Under the pieces are notes generated by a model that ran no database searches, was not told the origin of the DNA, and worked only from the letters and a program-made list of their open reading frames with translations. From Bacteroidota bacterium (lineage in GTDB: Bacteria > Bacteroidota > Bacteroidia > Bacteroidales > TTA-H9): DNA of 64,000 nt. This document shows positions 26,876 to 35,704 of the stretch, piece by piece; positions within the stretch are counted from its first letter, which is position 1; each line of letters opens with the position of its first letter. The stretch covers positions 248,001 through 312,000 of the forward strand of contig QKGM01000038.1 of NCBI GenBank assembly GCA_003250395.1, in the 5' to 3' direction. The position numbers were made by a program, and so were the translations under genes.

Positions 26876-28116
26876 ATCGTTTGTCGTGTTTGAGTAAACC
26901 GGGTGTCAGGGAGATATGTGTAGGTCTTCCCGAATCAAAAAGCCTTGCCAACAGGCTAATGGTCATGCGATTTCTGAAAGATGGTATTGCGGAAGATGCC
27001 GCTCCTGGTAGTCCTGATGATATGGTTATTATGAGCCGGCTTCTCAGGAAGGTTGCAGCGCATCGAAGAGCGGATGGTTATCTTACTCTCGATTGCGGTG
27101 CTGCCGGGACTGTTTCACGTTTCCTTACAGCAGTTTTATCAGTTACCGACGGTCAGTTTATTTTGAAAGGGTCTGAGCGGATGCAGCAGCGTCCGATGAA
27201 ACCATTGGTTGATGCTTTGCGACAGCTTGGCGCAACGATTGAAAGTGAAACGCCGGATGACCTTTTGCCCCTTGTCATTACGGGCAGAGAGCTGGATGGT
27301 GGCCGTGTTGACGTTGATGCAAACATCAGCAGCCAGTTTATATCGGCCCTGATTATGATTGCGCCTGCCATGAAAAGAGGGTTGTTTGTCAGAATGAAAG
27401 GGAACCTCGTTTCAGAGCCTTACGTTCACATGACGGTAAGGTTGATGAGGGAGGCGGGTATAAGGGTTATGGCAGACGAACAGGCCATTAATGTTTCTCC
27501 GGGTTTATATCAGGATATTTTGAACAATGGGTATGCTGACTGGTCGGCTGCTGCTCCCTGGTACGAGCTAGTTGCTTTTGATCCTGAACTTAAGGTTCAT
27601 TTTAAGAATTTGAACAGTGACGGGTTTCAGGGAGATGAAAAAGTGAGAGACCTTTTTCGTTGCTTTGGAGTTGTAACCACATCCTCCGGTACAGGTGTAA
27701 CGATATTCAATACGGGTAAGAATGTAGAGATTCCTTCAATGGTTGATTTTACTGAGTGCCCAGATCTGGCACCCTGTTACCTTGCAACATTGGCCGGTTT
27801 GAATATCTCTCAGCGAATAAATGGGCTAAAAACCTTGCGGTTAAAGGAAACGGATCGACTTACTGCCATTCAGGAAGGGATCCGCGAGTTGGGAGGGTTA
27901 GTTGAAATTTTGAATGATGATACTGTATTGACAGGCCGACATCAGGGTTTGCATCATGGGAAAGTCAGCTTTTGTGATGATCATCGGATCGCTTTTGCAT
28001 TTGCCCCGCTTGTTGTCTATACCGGACACCTTTTTATTGATGATCCGCTGGTTGTTGTAAAGTCATACCCTGATTTTTTCAAGCATCTCAGCAAGGCGGG
28101 TATTGTGCTGGAATAG
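26872..28116 (+). CDS. aroA: 3-phosphoshikimate 1-carboxyvinyltransferase (EPSP synthase)
   Basis: AroA transfers the enolpyruvyl group of PEP to shikimate-3-phosphate. The 414-residue sequence keeps the key blocks in divergent form: PESKSLANR near the N-terminus, AGTVSRFL, QQRPMKPLVDAL, SSQFISAL, KETDRL and DHRIAFAFA. The AGTVSRFL block replaces the usual GNAGTxxR, as in other Bacteroidota enzymes of this class. It is translationally coupled to aroB. aroC, aroK and aroE are not in the window. Confidence 0.95.
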   Translation: MNRLSCLSKPGVREICVGLPESKSLANRLMVMRFLKDGIAEDAAPGSPDDMVIMSRLLRKVAAHRRADGYLTLDCGAAGTVSRFLTAVLSVTDGQFILKGSERMQQRPMKPLVDALRQLGATIESETPDDLLPLVITGRELDGGRVDVDANISSQFISALIMIAPAMKRGLFVRMKGNLVSEPYVHMTVRLMREAGIRVMADEQAINVSPGLYQDILNNGYADWSAAAPWYELVAFDPELKVHFKNLNSDGFQGDEKVRDLFRCFGVVTTSSGTGVTIFNTGKNVEIPSMVDFTECPDLAPCYLATLAGLNISQRINGLKTLRLKETDRLTAIQEGIRELGGLVEILNDDTVLTGRHQGLHHGKVSFCDDHRIAFAFAPLVVYTGHLFIDDPLVVVKSYPDFFKHLSKAGIVLE

Positions 28117-28156
28117 TTGATTTTTTCGTGACAATAATTATCATTCATTATTTCGA

Positions 28157-28164
28157 TAACTTTG
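28157..28164 (+). promoter_or_regulatory. -7 box of the LutA-like gene
   Basis: TAACTTTG matches TAnnTTTG and is followed by CATG, with the ATG start 20 bases downstream. No -33 box at the expected spacing. Confidence 0.45.
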
Positions 28165-28184
28165 CATGAATAATAATAAGCCTC

Positions 28185-28907
28185 ATGGAAGTTGACGTAT
28201 TCATTCCCTGTTTTATCGATCAGGTATATCCCGCTACCGGGATTAACATGGTTAAAATATTGAAAAAGGCCGGAATAAAGGTTAATTATAATCCCAACCA
28301 GACCTGTTGTGGACAGATGGCATTCAACAGTGGCTTTATGGATGAAGCAAAAGCCATAGGTGAGAAATTTATTAAAGATTTTCCTTTCGACAGGCCGGTT
28401 GTTGGTCCTTCTGCATCATGTGCAGGATTTATAAGAAATTATTATCAGCAGCTTTTTCATAATTCAGCGTTGCACAATGAATATAAGCAACTGAAACGCA
28501 ATATTTACGAGTTTTCTGATTTCATGGTTAATGTGGCCCGTGTAATAGATCTTGGGGCGGTTTTCCCTGAGAAAGTTACCTTTCATGACAGCTGTGCAGC
28601 GCAGCGTGAATATGGCCTTACAGATCAACCGCGGAAATTGCTTTCAAAAGTTCAGGGTATAGAACTGATAGAGATGGAAGAGCGGGATGTCTGTTGTGGA
28701 TTTGGGGGCAGCTTCACGATAAAGCATGAACCTATATCAGTAGCAATGGCTGAGCAGAAAGTAAGTAATGCACTTGCCACGGGAGCCAGTTACATAGTGA
28801 GTACAGATGCAAGTTGTTTGATGCATTTAGATAGCTATATCAAAAAGAATAATTTGCCGATCAGGACCATTCACCTGATCGATGTATTGGCATCGGGCTG
28901 GCAATAA
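28185..28907 (+). CDS. LutA/YkgE-like (Fe-S)-binding CCG-domain protein
   Basis: A 240-residue protein with two cysteine-rich CCG domains: CCGQMAFNSG at 41-50 and CCGFGGSF at 170-177, plus supporting cysteines at 79 and 137. This matches LutA/YkgE and the C-terminal part of heterodisulfide reductase subunit B/D. In LutABC, LutA helps oxidise L-lactate through iron-sulfur clusters. The usual lutB and lutC partners are not adjacent, so either they are elsewhere or this copy serves another redox enzyme. It ends 9 bases from the converging MATE gene. Confidence 0.88.
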   Translation: MEVDVFIPCFIDQVYPATGINMVKILKKAGIKVNYNPNQTCCGQMAFNSGFMDEAKAIGEKFIKDFPFDRPVVGPSASCAGFIRNYYQQLFHNSALHNEYKQLKRNIYEFSDFMVNVARVIDLGAVFPEKVTFHDSCAAQREYGLTDQPRKLLSKVQGIELIEMEERDVCCGFGGSFTIKHEPISVAMAEQKVSNALATGASYIVSTDASCLMHLDSYIKKNNLPIRTIHLIDVLASGWQ

Positions 28908-28916
28908 TCCTTCTTT

Positions 28917-30278
28917 TTACAGATCGGTTGTCTCTGTTGTTACTGGTTGTTTAACAATTGCTTTAAGTTTCCATTTCCCTGTTTTGTAATAGAGCCATGC
29001 CCCGATCATGCCGATAAACCAGGCAATCGGAATTCCCCACCAAATGCCATGAATGCCTATGGCATCAGACAACCACCATGATACCGGTATCCTGATAAGC
29101 CACAGTGAGAGAAGCGTGATGAACATCGGGATCAAAGTATCACCGGCACCACGCATTACCCCGCTGATTACAAACATAGCAGAGAAGAAAAGATAGAATG
29201 AGCTTACGATTACAAGGTAATCCGAGCCAATAGCTATAATTTCCGGATCGTGAGTAAAGACACCCATCAGATGCCTGCTGAAAAGGATAGCGGTTATGGT
29301 TACGGAGATGGATACAAGTGAAGTCATTTTAAGGGTGGCCAGCATTCCTGATCTTACCCTGTCGGCACGTCCTGCTCCCAGATTTTGCCCTACAAAAGTT
29401 GATAAGGCAGAGGCAAAATTCATTGCCGGCATCGAGGCGAATGCATCAATACGGGTTGCAACAGTATAAGCTGCCACTGCCACTGTTCCAAACCTGGATA
29501 CAATACTTAACAGGGCTACCATTCCAAGCGAAACAAATGTTTGCTGGAAACCGGTAGGTAGCCCTATTTTTACACTTTTCATGAAAATATCACGATCGAA
29601 CACATACCGGCGAAAGTTTATTTTAATGATTTTATGTGTTTTGTTCAGGTAAATTGCCATTGAAAAGAATGCACCAGCCTGGGCAATGACAGTAGCCCAT
29701 GCAGTTCCTTCGATTCCCCATTTAAAACCCAAAACAAAAATCAGATCAAGTCCGATGTTAACCACTGTTGAAACTGTGAGAAAGTAAAGCGGGGTCTTTG
29801 AATCTCCTAACCCTCTCAGCGCAGATGTGCCGCCATTGAATGCAAACATTACAATAAAACCAATAATGCTAATATTGAAATAAGGCACTGCCAGCGGAAG
29901 GACATCTTCGGGGATTCCTGTGAAAACAAGTAATTGCCGGCTGAATACAAGACCGGCAACGGTGATAATGACCGAAGACACGAGTAGAAAAATCCACATT
30001 GTGTCGATCGTTCTGACGACTTTTTTTATGTCGCGTGCACCGAAATACTGTGAGATAGCGATAGAGAATCCCATGCCGATCCCAATTACGAAACTCACCA
30101 GCGCGAAGATTAAAGGGAAAGAGGCTCCCACTGCAGCGAGAGCCTCTTTCCCGATAAACAACCCTACAACGATGCTGTTGATAACACTATAAACCTGCAT
30201 AAAGACGTTGCCCAGCAACATCGGTATTGCGAATTTGAGAATAAGGCTTCCTGCCTTTCCTTCGGTAAGGTTTTGCAT
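28917..30278 (-). CDS. MATE-family efflux transporter
   Basis: A 453-residue membrane protein with about twelve hydrophobic segments in two similar halves, the form of the MATE multidrug/cation antiporters. Family-like segments include GKEALAAVGASFP in the N-terminal half and FVGQNLGAGRADRV at the start of the second half. It exports drugs or metabolites using a Na+ or H+ gradient; the substrate cannot be told. It is the last gene of the lytic transglycosylase-uvrA operon, 8 bases after the retropepsin-like gene. Confidence 0.95.
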   Translation of the reverse strand: MQNLTEGKAGSLILKFAIPMLLGNVFMQVYSVINSIVVGLFIGKEALAAVGASFPLIFALVSFVIGIGMGFSIAISQYFGARDIKKVVRTIDTMWIFLLVSSVIITVAGLVFSRQLLVFTGIPEDVLPLAVPYFNISIIGFIVMFAFNGGTSALRGLGDSKTPLYFLTVSTVVNIGLDLIFVLGFKWGIEGTAWATVIAQAGAFFSMAIYLNKTHKIIKINFRRYVFDRDIFMKSVKIGLPTGFQQTFVSLGMVALLSIVSRFGTVAVAAYTVATRIDAFASMPAMNFASALSTFVGQNLGAGRADRVRSGMLATLKMTSLVSISVTITAILFSRHLMGVFTHDPEIIAIGSDYLVIVSSFYLFFSAMFVISGVMRGAGDTLIPMFITLLSLWLIRIPVSWWLSDAIGIHGIWWGIPIAWFIGMIGAWLYYKTGKWKLKAIVKQPVTTETTDL

Positions 30279-30286
30279 GTATAAAA

Positions 30287-31132
30287 TTAATCTTTAAGCC
30301 TTAGCGTTTTCTTTTTGTAATTGATGACGGCTTCGAGTGACTGTAGCATATCATTTCCCAGAATTCCATCTACCGGGGGCAAATTAAGCAACGAATAAGT
30401 GTAATTAATGTTTGATAAGTCGAGTAATAAAACTTCTGAATTAGGCCGGTTGAGATAACCAAATGCTAATTTTTCAAGGAGAATTGATTGATGTTCGGTG
30501 TTGTTGATGTTAATTCCCGCAGAAGGTTTGTCGTTGAAGATCATTTCATTGGCGTCGAAATGGTGTAGGTTTGGGAACTCAGAGATATCAAAAACTGTTT
30601 TACTTGCCCCGGTATCAAGCAGGAAGCAGGCAGGTTTTCCATTGACCGGAAAATGGGTTGTTATGTGAAAAGAGCCGTCGGGAAAGCTTAAAAAGGAGAG
30701 GGGGTAGTTTTTCCCGGCAATTTTAAGATTCTTTTTCCTGTAGTTAATGATTCCATTGTACCTGGCTAAGAGATCTCCGCCCAGGATACCAGCTATCCTG
30801 TGAATATTGAAAGATCCGAATAACAGGTTCATAGGAGTTAAATCAACAAGCACAACAGTGTAGTCGGTCAACAGATGATCGAAGAGATTAATTTCGTCAC
30901 AATGAAGCAGGTAGCTTTCAATCTCTTCACCAAGACCATGCGCTTCAAGGTGTGGAACGGCCTTTTTATCAGTACCTTTAAGCCTGTTTATTCTTTCGGC
31001 ATCAAAAACTGTACGGGAGGCCCCGGAATCAACAATCAACCTTACATTATGATCATTTACATTGGCTGAGACCTGAATATGGTAGCCATCGTCCTCAATG
31101 GGAATGTAATGTAGTGAAACGTAACTTTTCAT
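30287..31132 (-). CDS. two-repeat retropepsin-like aspartic protease
   Basis: A 281-residue protein with two copies of a retropepsin half. Each copy has a catalytic-type motif (DSGAS at 35-39; DTGAS at 173-177), each followed by TVFD, and a closing ILGxD segment (GGD at 118-120; GND at 259-261) followed by a beta stretch with INYRKKNLKI or INYKKKTLRL. The copies together could form a pepsin-like two-lobed site in one chain, whereas retroviral enzymes dimerise. I see no signal peptide or membrane segment, so it appears cytosolic. The gene sits between the nucleoside kinase and the MATE gene with 8-base gaps. Protease activity is inferred. Confidence 0.85.
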   Translation of the reverse strand: MKSYVSLHYIPIEDDGYHIQVSANVNDHNVRLIVDSGASRTVFDAERINRLKGTDKKAVPHLEAHGLGEEIESYLLHCDEINLFDHLLTDYTVVLVDLTPMNLLFGSFNIHRIAGILGGDLLARYNGIINYRKKNLKIAGKNYPLSFLSFPDGSFHITTHFPVNGKPACFLLDTGASKTVFDISEFPNLHHFDANEMIFNDKPSAGININNTEHQSILLEKLAFGYLNRPNSEVLLLDLSNINYTYSLLNLPPVDGILGNDMLQSLEAVINYKKKTLRLKD

Positions 31133-31140
31133 GCACGTTT

Positions 31141-32811
31141 TTAATACCTGAAACTACTTCCTCCAAGAAATTCCCGAAGAATACTTGTAGGTGGTATTTC
31201 ATTTGAACCAATGGTTTTAAAGAAAGAGAGGAATTTGAGCAAACGGATGGCTTCAGCGTATTCAGGTACATTCTGCTGGACTTCCTTCAGGATGGGTTCG
31301 GCTAATGTTTTGAGTACTGCCAGTTCATAAAACAAGGCAGAATTAAACATGATATCAGCTTGTTCCTGAAAAGGAAAGATATTAGCTTCTTCCCCGCTGC
31401 GAACACTATCCCATCTGCGAAGGGTACTTAGTGCTGAGTATCCCCGGTATTGATAATCGCGTACAATTCTGCGAATGAGCCTGTTATCTGTCGAAGGGAT
31501 AGGGTTTTGGGTATCAATTGAAATTTGGGTAAGTGCCGAAACAAAGATTTTGAACTTATGGGAAGGCTTAATTCCGGGAGTCAATTCCGGGTTCAGGCCA
31601 TGAATACCTTCCACTATCAACATGTCTTTCCCCTCCAATTGTATTACTCTGCCCGATGGCAAACTTTTCCCTTTCGTGAAATCAAAACGGGGAATTTCTA
31701 CTGGTTTTCCGTCGATGAGATCTTTAAGATCCTGATTGAATTTTTCAATATTAATCGCTTTGAGGGTTTCAAAATCATAATCGCCATTTTCGTCACGGGG
31801 TGTTAATTCCCGGTTAACGAAGTAGTCATCGATTGAGATCTGTCGGGTACGAAAACCAAGTACCGATAGCTGAACACCCAGGCGTTTACTGAAAGTTGTT
31901 TTACCGGAAGAAGAAGGACCGGCTATCAGAATTATTCTTACATCCTGACTTCTTTTGCTGATTTTATCAGCAATACGTGCTACCTTTTTCTCGTGGAGTG
32001 CTTCAGCGACCTGAATCAATTCAGATTCACGGTGTTCGGCAATGGCTTCATTAAGATTCCCCACGTAGGGAACTTTCATGATGAGTCCCCATTTTTTATG
32101 TTCGCGAAATATTTTGAATAATTTCTCTTGGCGGGGAACAGGTGGCAAGCGATGAGGATTTTGTCTTTCAGGTAACCGTAACAAAAGTCCTCCATTGAAT
32201 GGAATCAGGTCGAAAGTATGAATGTATCGGGTGGAAGGAACCAGATATCCATAGAAATAGTTTATCTGATCACCAAGACTATATATAGATGTATACATAT
32301 CAGTACGTGTCCCAAAGAGGTTGGCCTTATCGTACATCTGGCGTTCTCTGAACAGTTCGATAGCTTTTTCTGTCCTTACCTCTTTTCGGTTGAAAGGGAT
32401 ATTCGCCGCTACGATTTCTTTCATTTTATTCTCAAGCTCTTCAACGTGTTCCGGCTTAAAAATGATACCTGCATCATCAATTTCACAATACCAGCCTTTC
32501 GAAACTGAGTGGTCAATACGGAGGGTTGCCTGCGGCCATATTTCTTTGACAGCCTTGTACATGATAAATGCGAGGGAGCGGGCATACATCCTGTAGCCAA
32601 TAGGGTGAGTCATATCGACAAACTGGATGGTTTTGGGTTTATATACATCATAGCAAAGTTCGCGCAGTTTGTTGTTAACAAGAGCGCCAACTACTGGTTC
32701 CTTAAGTTGGATATTTTGATCGGCGGCAATCTGATCAAGGGTGATTCCTTTGGGATATGACTTTGTTTGTCCGGTATTCTCACAAATGATCTCGATAGTA
32801 TCAGCAGCCAT
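31141..32811 (-). CDS. nucleoside kinase with TGS/ThrRS-like N-terminal region
   Basis: A 556-residue multidomain protein. Residues about 1-65 look like a TGS domain; about 65-230 resemble the second additional (editing) domain of threonyl-tRNA synthetase (ARSLAFIMYKAVKEIWPQA), though the catalytic HxxxH of that domain is not present. A uridine kinase/phosphoribulokinase-type domain follows, with P-loop GPSSSGKTT at about 298-306 and DDYF. The expected reaction is phosphorylation of a nucleoside such as uridine. I start at ATG 32811, 4 bases after the uvrA stop; an ATG at 32844 would overlap uvrA by 29 bases. Confidence 0.9.
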   Translation of the reverse strand: MAADTIEIICENTGQTKSYPKGITLDQIAADQNIQLKEPVVGALVNNKLRELCYDVYKPKTIQFVDMTHPIGYRMYARSLAFIMYKAVKEIWPQATLRIDHSVSKGWYCEIDDAGIIFKPEHVEELENKMKEIVAANIPFNRKEVRTEKAIELFRERQMYDKANLFGTRTDMYTSIYSLGDQINYFYGYLVPSTRYIHTFDLIPFNGGLLLRLPERQNPHRLPPVPRQEKLFKIFREHKKWGLIMKVPYVGNLNEAIAEHRESELIQVAEALHEKKVARIADKISKRSQDVRIILIAGPSSSGKTTFSKRLGVQLSVLGFRTRQISIDDYFVNRELTPRDENGDYDFETLKAINIEKFNQDLKDLIDGKPVEIPRFDFTKGKSLPSGRVIQLEGKDMLIVEGIHGLNPELTPGIKPSHKFKIFVSALTQISIDTQNPIPSTDNRLIRRIVRDYQYRGYSALSTLRRWDSVRSGEEANIFPFQEQADIMFNSALFYELAVLKTLAEPILKEVQQNVPEYAEAIRLLKFLSFFKTIGSNEIPPTSILREFLGGSSFRY

Positions 32812-32815
32812 AGTA

Positions 32816-35704
32816 TTAGTTTTTAAATTCATTAAGCGATTCAAGTAGAAAACGGGCTGTATGTCCCGATGTTGTATGAGCTACCTCTTCTGGAGAGCCT
32901 TCAGCTACGATTTGTCCGCCATGTATTCCCCCTTCGGGTCCCATATCGATTATATGATCAGCAACTTTTATGATCTCCAAATTATGTTCAATGACAAGGA
33001 TGGTATTTCCTTTCAGGGCCAATCTGTTTAATACCTCGATGAGAACACGTACATCTTCAAAGTGAAGCCCTGTTGTGGGTTCATCCAGAATATAAAGAGT
33101 TTTTCCGGTATCACGTTTGGAAAGTTCGCTGGCGAGTTTTACCCTTTGAGCTTCTCCTCCGGAAAGTGTTGTGGAAGGTTGGCCCAATCTGACATAACCA
33201 AGTCCAACCTCCTGTAAGGTTTTAATCTTTTGAACCAGAGAAGGAAGGTTTTCAAAGAAATCAACAGCCTGGTCGATTGTCAGATCAAGAATATCACTGA
33301 TAGATTTTCCTCTGTATCGTACTTCCAGAGTCTCCCTGTTATAGCGCTTTCCCTGACATTCTTCACAGGGAACCATCACATCGGGAAGGAAATTCATCTC
33401 AATGATCTTAACCCCTGCTCCTGTGCATGTTTCGCATCTTCCTCCCTTTACATTGAACGAAAAACGGCCTGGTTTGTAGCCTCTTATTTTAGCTTCAGGC
33501 AACATGACAAACAGACTGCGTATTTCATCAAATATCTTTGTATAGGTGGCAGGATTACTTCGGGGTGTTCTCCCTATGGGCGATTGGTCTATCTCAATAA
33601 CTTTGTCAATATAGGATAAACCCTCTATTGCTTTATAGGGTAACGGATTTCTTTCGGAGCGATAGAATTTATTGCTCAGGATCGGGTAAAGGGTCTCATT
33701 AATCAAACTTGATTTGCCACTACCCGAAACTCCTGTAACGCATATAAACTTTCCCAGCGGAATTCTGACGGTAACATTTTTCAGGTTGTTCCCTGTGGCT
33801 CCTGTTAATGTCAGATAATGTCCGTTGCCAGGGCGTCGGACGGATGGTACCTTTATCCGTTTTTTCCCGCTAATATAATCACACGTAAGCGTGTTGCAAT
33901 GAGCCATAGCGGAAGGGGCTCCCTGAGCTACAACATGTCCGCCGTGCACACCGGCACCTGGTCCTATATCTACCACATAGTCAGCTGCCAGAATCATATC
34001 TTTGTCATGCTCTACAACTATTACCGAGTTTCCTACGTCACGCAAATGGCGAAGTGCATGTATAAGTTTAAGGTTATCGCGTTGATGGAGCCCAATGCTG
34101 GGCTCGTCTAGAATGTAGAGTACACCGACTAGCTGTGAACCTATCTGGGTCGCAAGCCTTATCCTCTGACCCTCACCACCAGACAGACTCCTTGCAGGAC
34201 GGTCAAGTGCCAGGTATTCCAACCCAACATCAAGAAGAAAACCGAGTCTTGTACTTATTTCTCTGATCATTTCGAAAGCAATGGTCCTGCGTCGTTCATC
34301 AAGCCTGTCTCCAAGGTTTTCAATCAGATTCCTCAGGGTGGCAAGATCCATCTGTGCCAGGTCACTTATATTGTAACCGTCTATCTTAAATTGTAATGAC
34401 TCACGTTTCAGGCGGGCTCCCTTGCATTCAGGGCATTCAATCCTGTTAAGGAAACTGCCAACCCATTTGCGTACAGAAGGACCTGCATTTTCGTCATTCT
34501 GGGCCAGGATGAAATTCACTATGCCTTCAAAGCTTAAGGTATAGGTGTTTATTACACCGTTTACTTCCCGTTTCACTTTGAAATTATCATCGCTGCCATA
34601 AAGAATTGCATTGATAGCTTCATCTGAAATATCTTTTACAGGAGTATCAAGCGTGAAGCCATAACGGATTCCAATCCCCTCGATCTGATGGAAGATCCAA
34701 CTGTTTTTGTATTCGCCTACCGGTGCTATTCCTCCTTTTCGGATCGAGAGCTGTGGTGACGGAAAAATCTTTTCAAGGTCTATCTCTGAAATTTGTCCAA
34801 GACCATTACATTTAGGGCATGCACCATATGGTGAATTAAAAGAGAAAGTATTTGGCTCAGGTTCTTCATAAGCAATCCCGGATGTGGGGCACATGAGATG
34901 TCTGCTGAAATGCCTTGTCAGGGTATTATTTTCTTCCATAACTGTGACACTTCCCTTTCCCTGGCGCAATGCTGCCTGAACTGACTGGGTCAGACGTGCC
35001 TTACTTTCCGTGTTAGCTTTCAGGCGATCAATCACGAGTTCAATATCATGAATTTTGTACCTGTCGGTCTGCATGGCTGGATGTAATTCAATCAGTTCCC
35101 CGTCAACTCTTACACGTAAGAACCCCTGCTTACGCAGTTGTTCAAACAACTCCCTGTAATGCCCCTTTCTCCCTTTTACAAGCGGAGCAAGTAATAGTAT
35201 TTTCCGGCCCGAAAATTCTTCAAGGATAAGTTCTATGATTTTATCCTCAGAATATTTCACCATTTTTTCACCTGTGACATGGGAATAAGCATCAGCAACA
35301 CGAGCAAATAGTAAGCGTAGAAAGTCGTATATTTCTGTAATCGTGCCCACAGTAGATCGGGGATTATTGTTTGTCGACTTCTGTTCTATGCTTATCACCG
35401 GACTAAGTCCGGTGATTTTATCTACATCGGGACGTTCCATTGTACCAAGAAAATGTCTGGCATATGCTGAGAATGTCTCCATGTATCGGCGTTGCCCTTC
35501 GGCATAAATGGTATCAAACGCGAGTGATGATTTGCCGCTTCCGCTTAGGCCTGTAATAACCACTAATTTGTTGCGGGGAAGAGTCAGGTCGATGTTTTTA
35601 AGGTTGTGAACCCTGGCGCCATAGATTTGAAGCTTTTCTTCTTCGAAAGCGTTGACCGCTTTTTTCAACTCGTGCATATCTCCCGCTTTGAGTTCACTTT
35701 TCAT
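32816..35704 (-). CDS. uvrA: excinuclease ABC subunit A
   Basis: UvrA recognises bulky DNA damage and loads UvrB in nucleotide excision repair. The 962-residue protein has two ABC ATPase modules: first Walker A GLSGSGKSS with signature LSGGEGQR, second GVSGSGKSS with LSGGEAQR. Zinc-finger cysteines are visible (CPECKGARL; CETCTG and CEECQG), as is the insertion region for UvrB contact. Length is typical. Its ATG overlaps the upstream transglycosylase stop by 4 bases. Confidence 0.98.
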   Translation of the reverse strand: MKSELKAGDMHELKKAVNAFEEEKLQIYGARVHNLKNIDLTLPRNKLVVITGLSGSGKSSLAFDTIYAEGQRRYMETFSAYARHFLGTMERPDVDKITGLSPVISIEQKSTNNNPRSTVGTITEIYDFLRLLFARVADAYSHVTGEKMVKYSEDKIIELILEEFSGRKILLLAPLVKGRKGHYRELFEQLRKQGFLRVRVDGELIELHPAMQTDRYKIHDIELVIDRLKANTESKARLTQSVQAALRQGKGSVTVMEENNTLTRHFSRHLMCPTSGIAYEEPEPNTFSFNSPYGACPKCNGLGQISEIDLEKIFPSPQLSIRKGGIAPVGEYKNSWIFHQIEGIGIRYGFTLDTPVKDISDEAINAILYGSDDNFKVKREVNGVINTYTLSFEGIVNFILAQNDENAGPSVRKWVGSFLNRIECPECKGARLKRESLQFKIDGYNISDLAQMDLATLRNLIENLGDRLDERRRTIAFEMIREISTRLGFLLDVGLEYLALDRPARSLSGGEGQRIRLATQIGSQLVGVLYILDEPSIGLHQRDNLKLIHALRHLRDVGNSVIVVEHDKDMILAADYVVDIGPGAGVHGGHVVAQGAPSAMAHCNTLTCDYISGKKRIKVPSVRRPGNGHYLTLTGATGNNLKNVTVRIPLGKFICVTGVSGSGKSSLINETLYPILSNKFYRSERNPLPYKAIEGLSYIDKVIEIDQSPIGRTPRSNPATYTKIFDEIRSLFVMLPEAKIRGYKPGRFSFNVKGGRCETCTGAGVKIIEMNFLPDVMVPCEECQGKRYNRETLEVRYRGKSISDILDLTIDQAVDFFENLPSLVQKIKTLQEVGLGYVRLGQPSTTLSGGEAQRVKLASELSKRDTGKTLYILDEPTTGLHFEDVRVLIEVLNRLALKGNTILVIEHNLEIIKVADHIIDMGPEGGIHGGQIVAEGSPEEVAHTTSGHTARFLLESLNEFKN

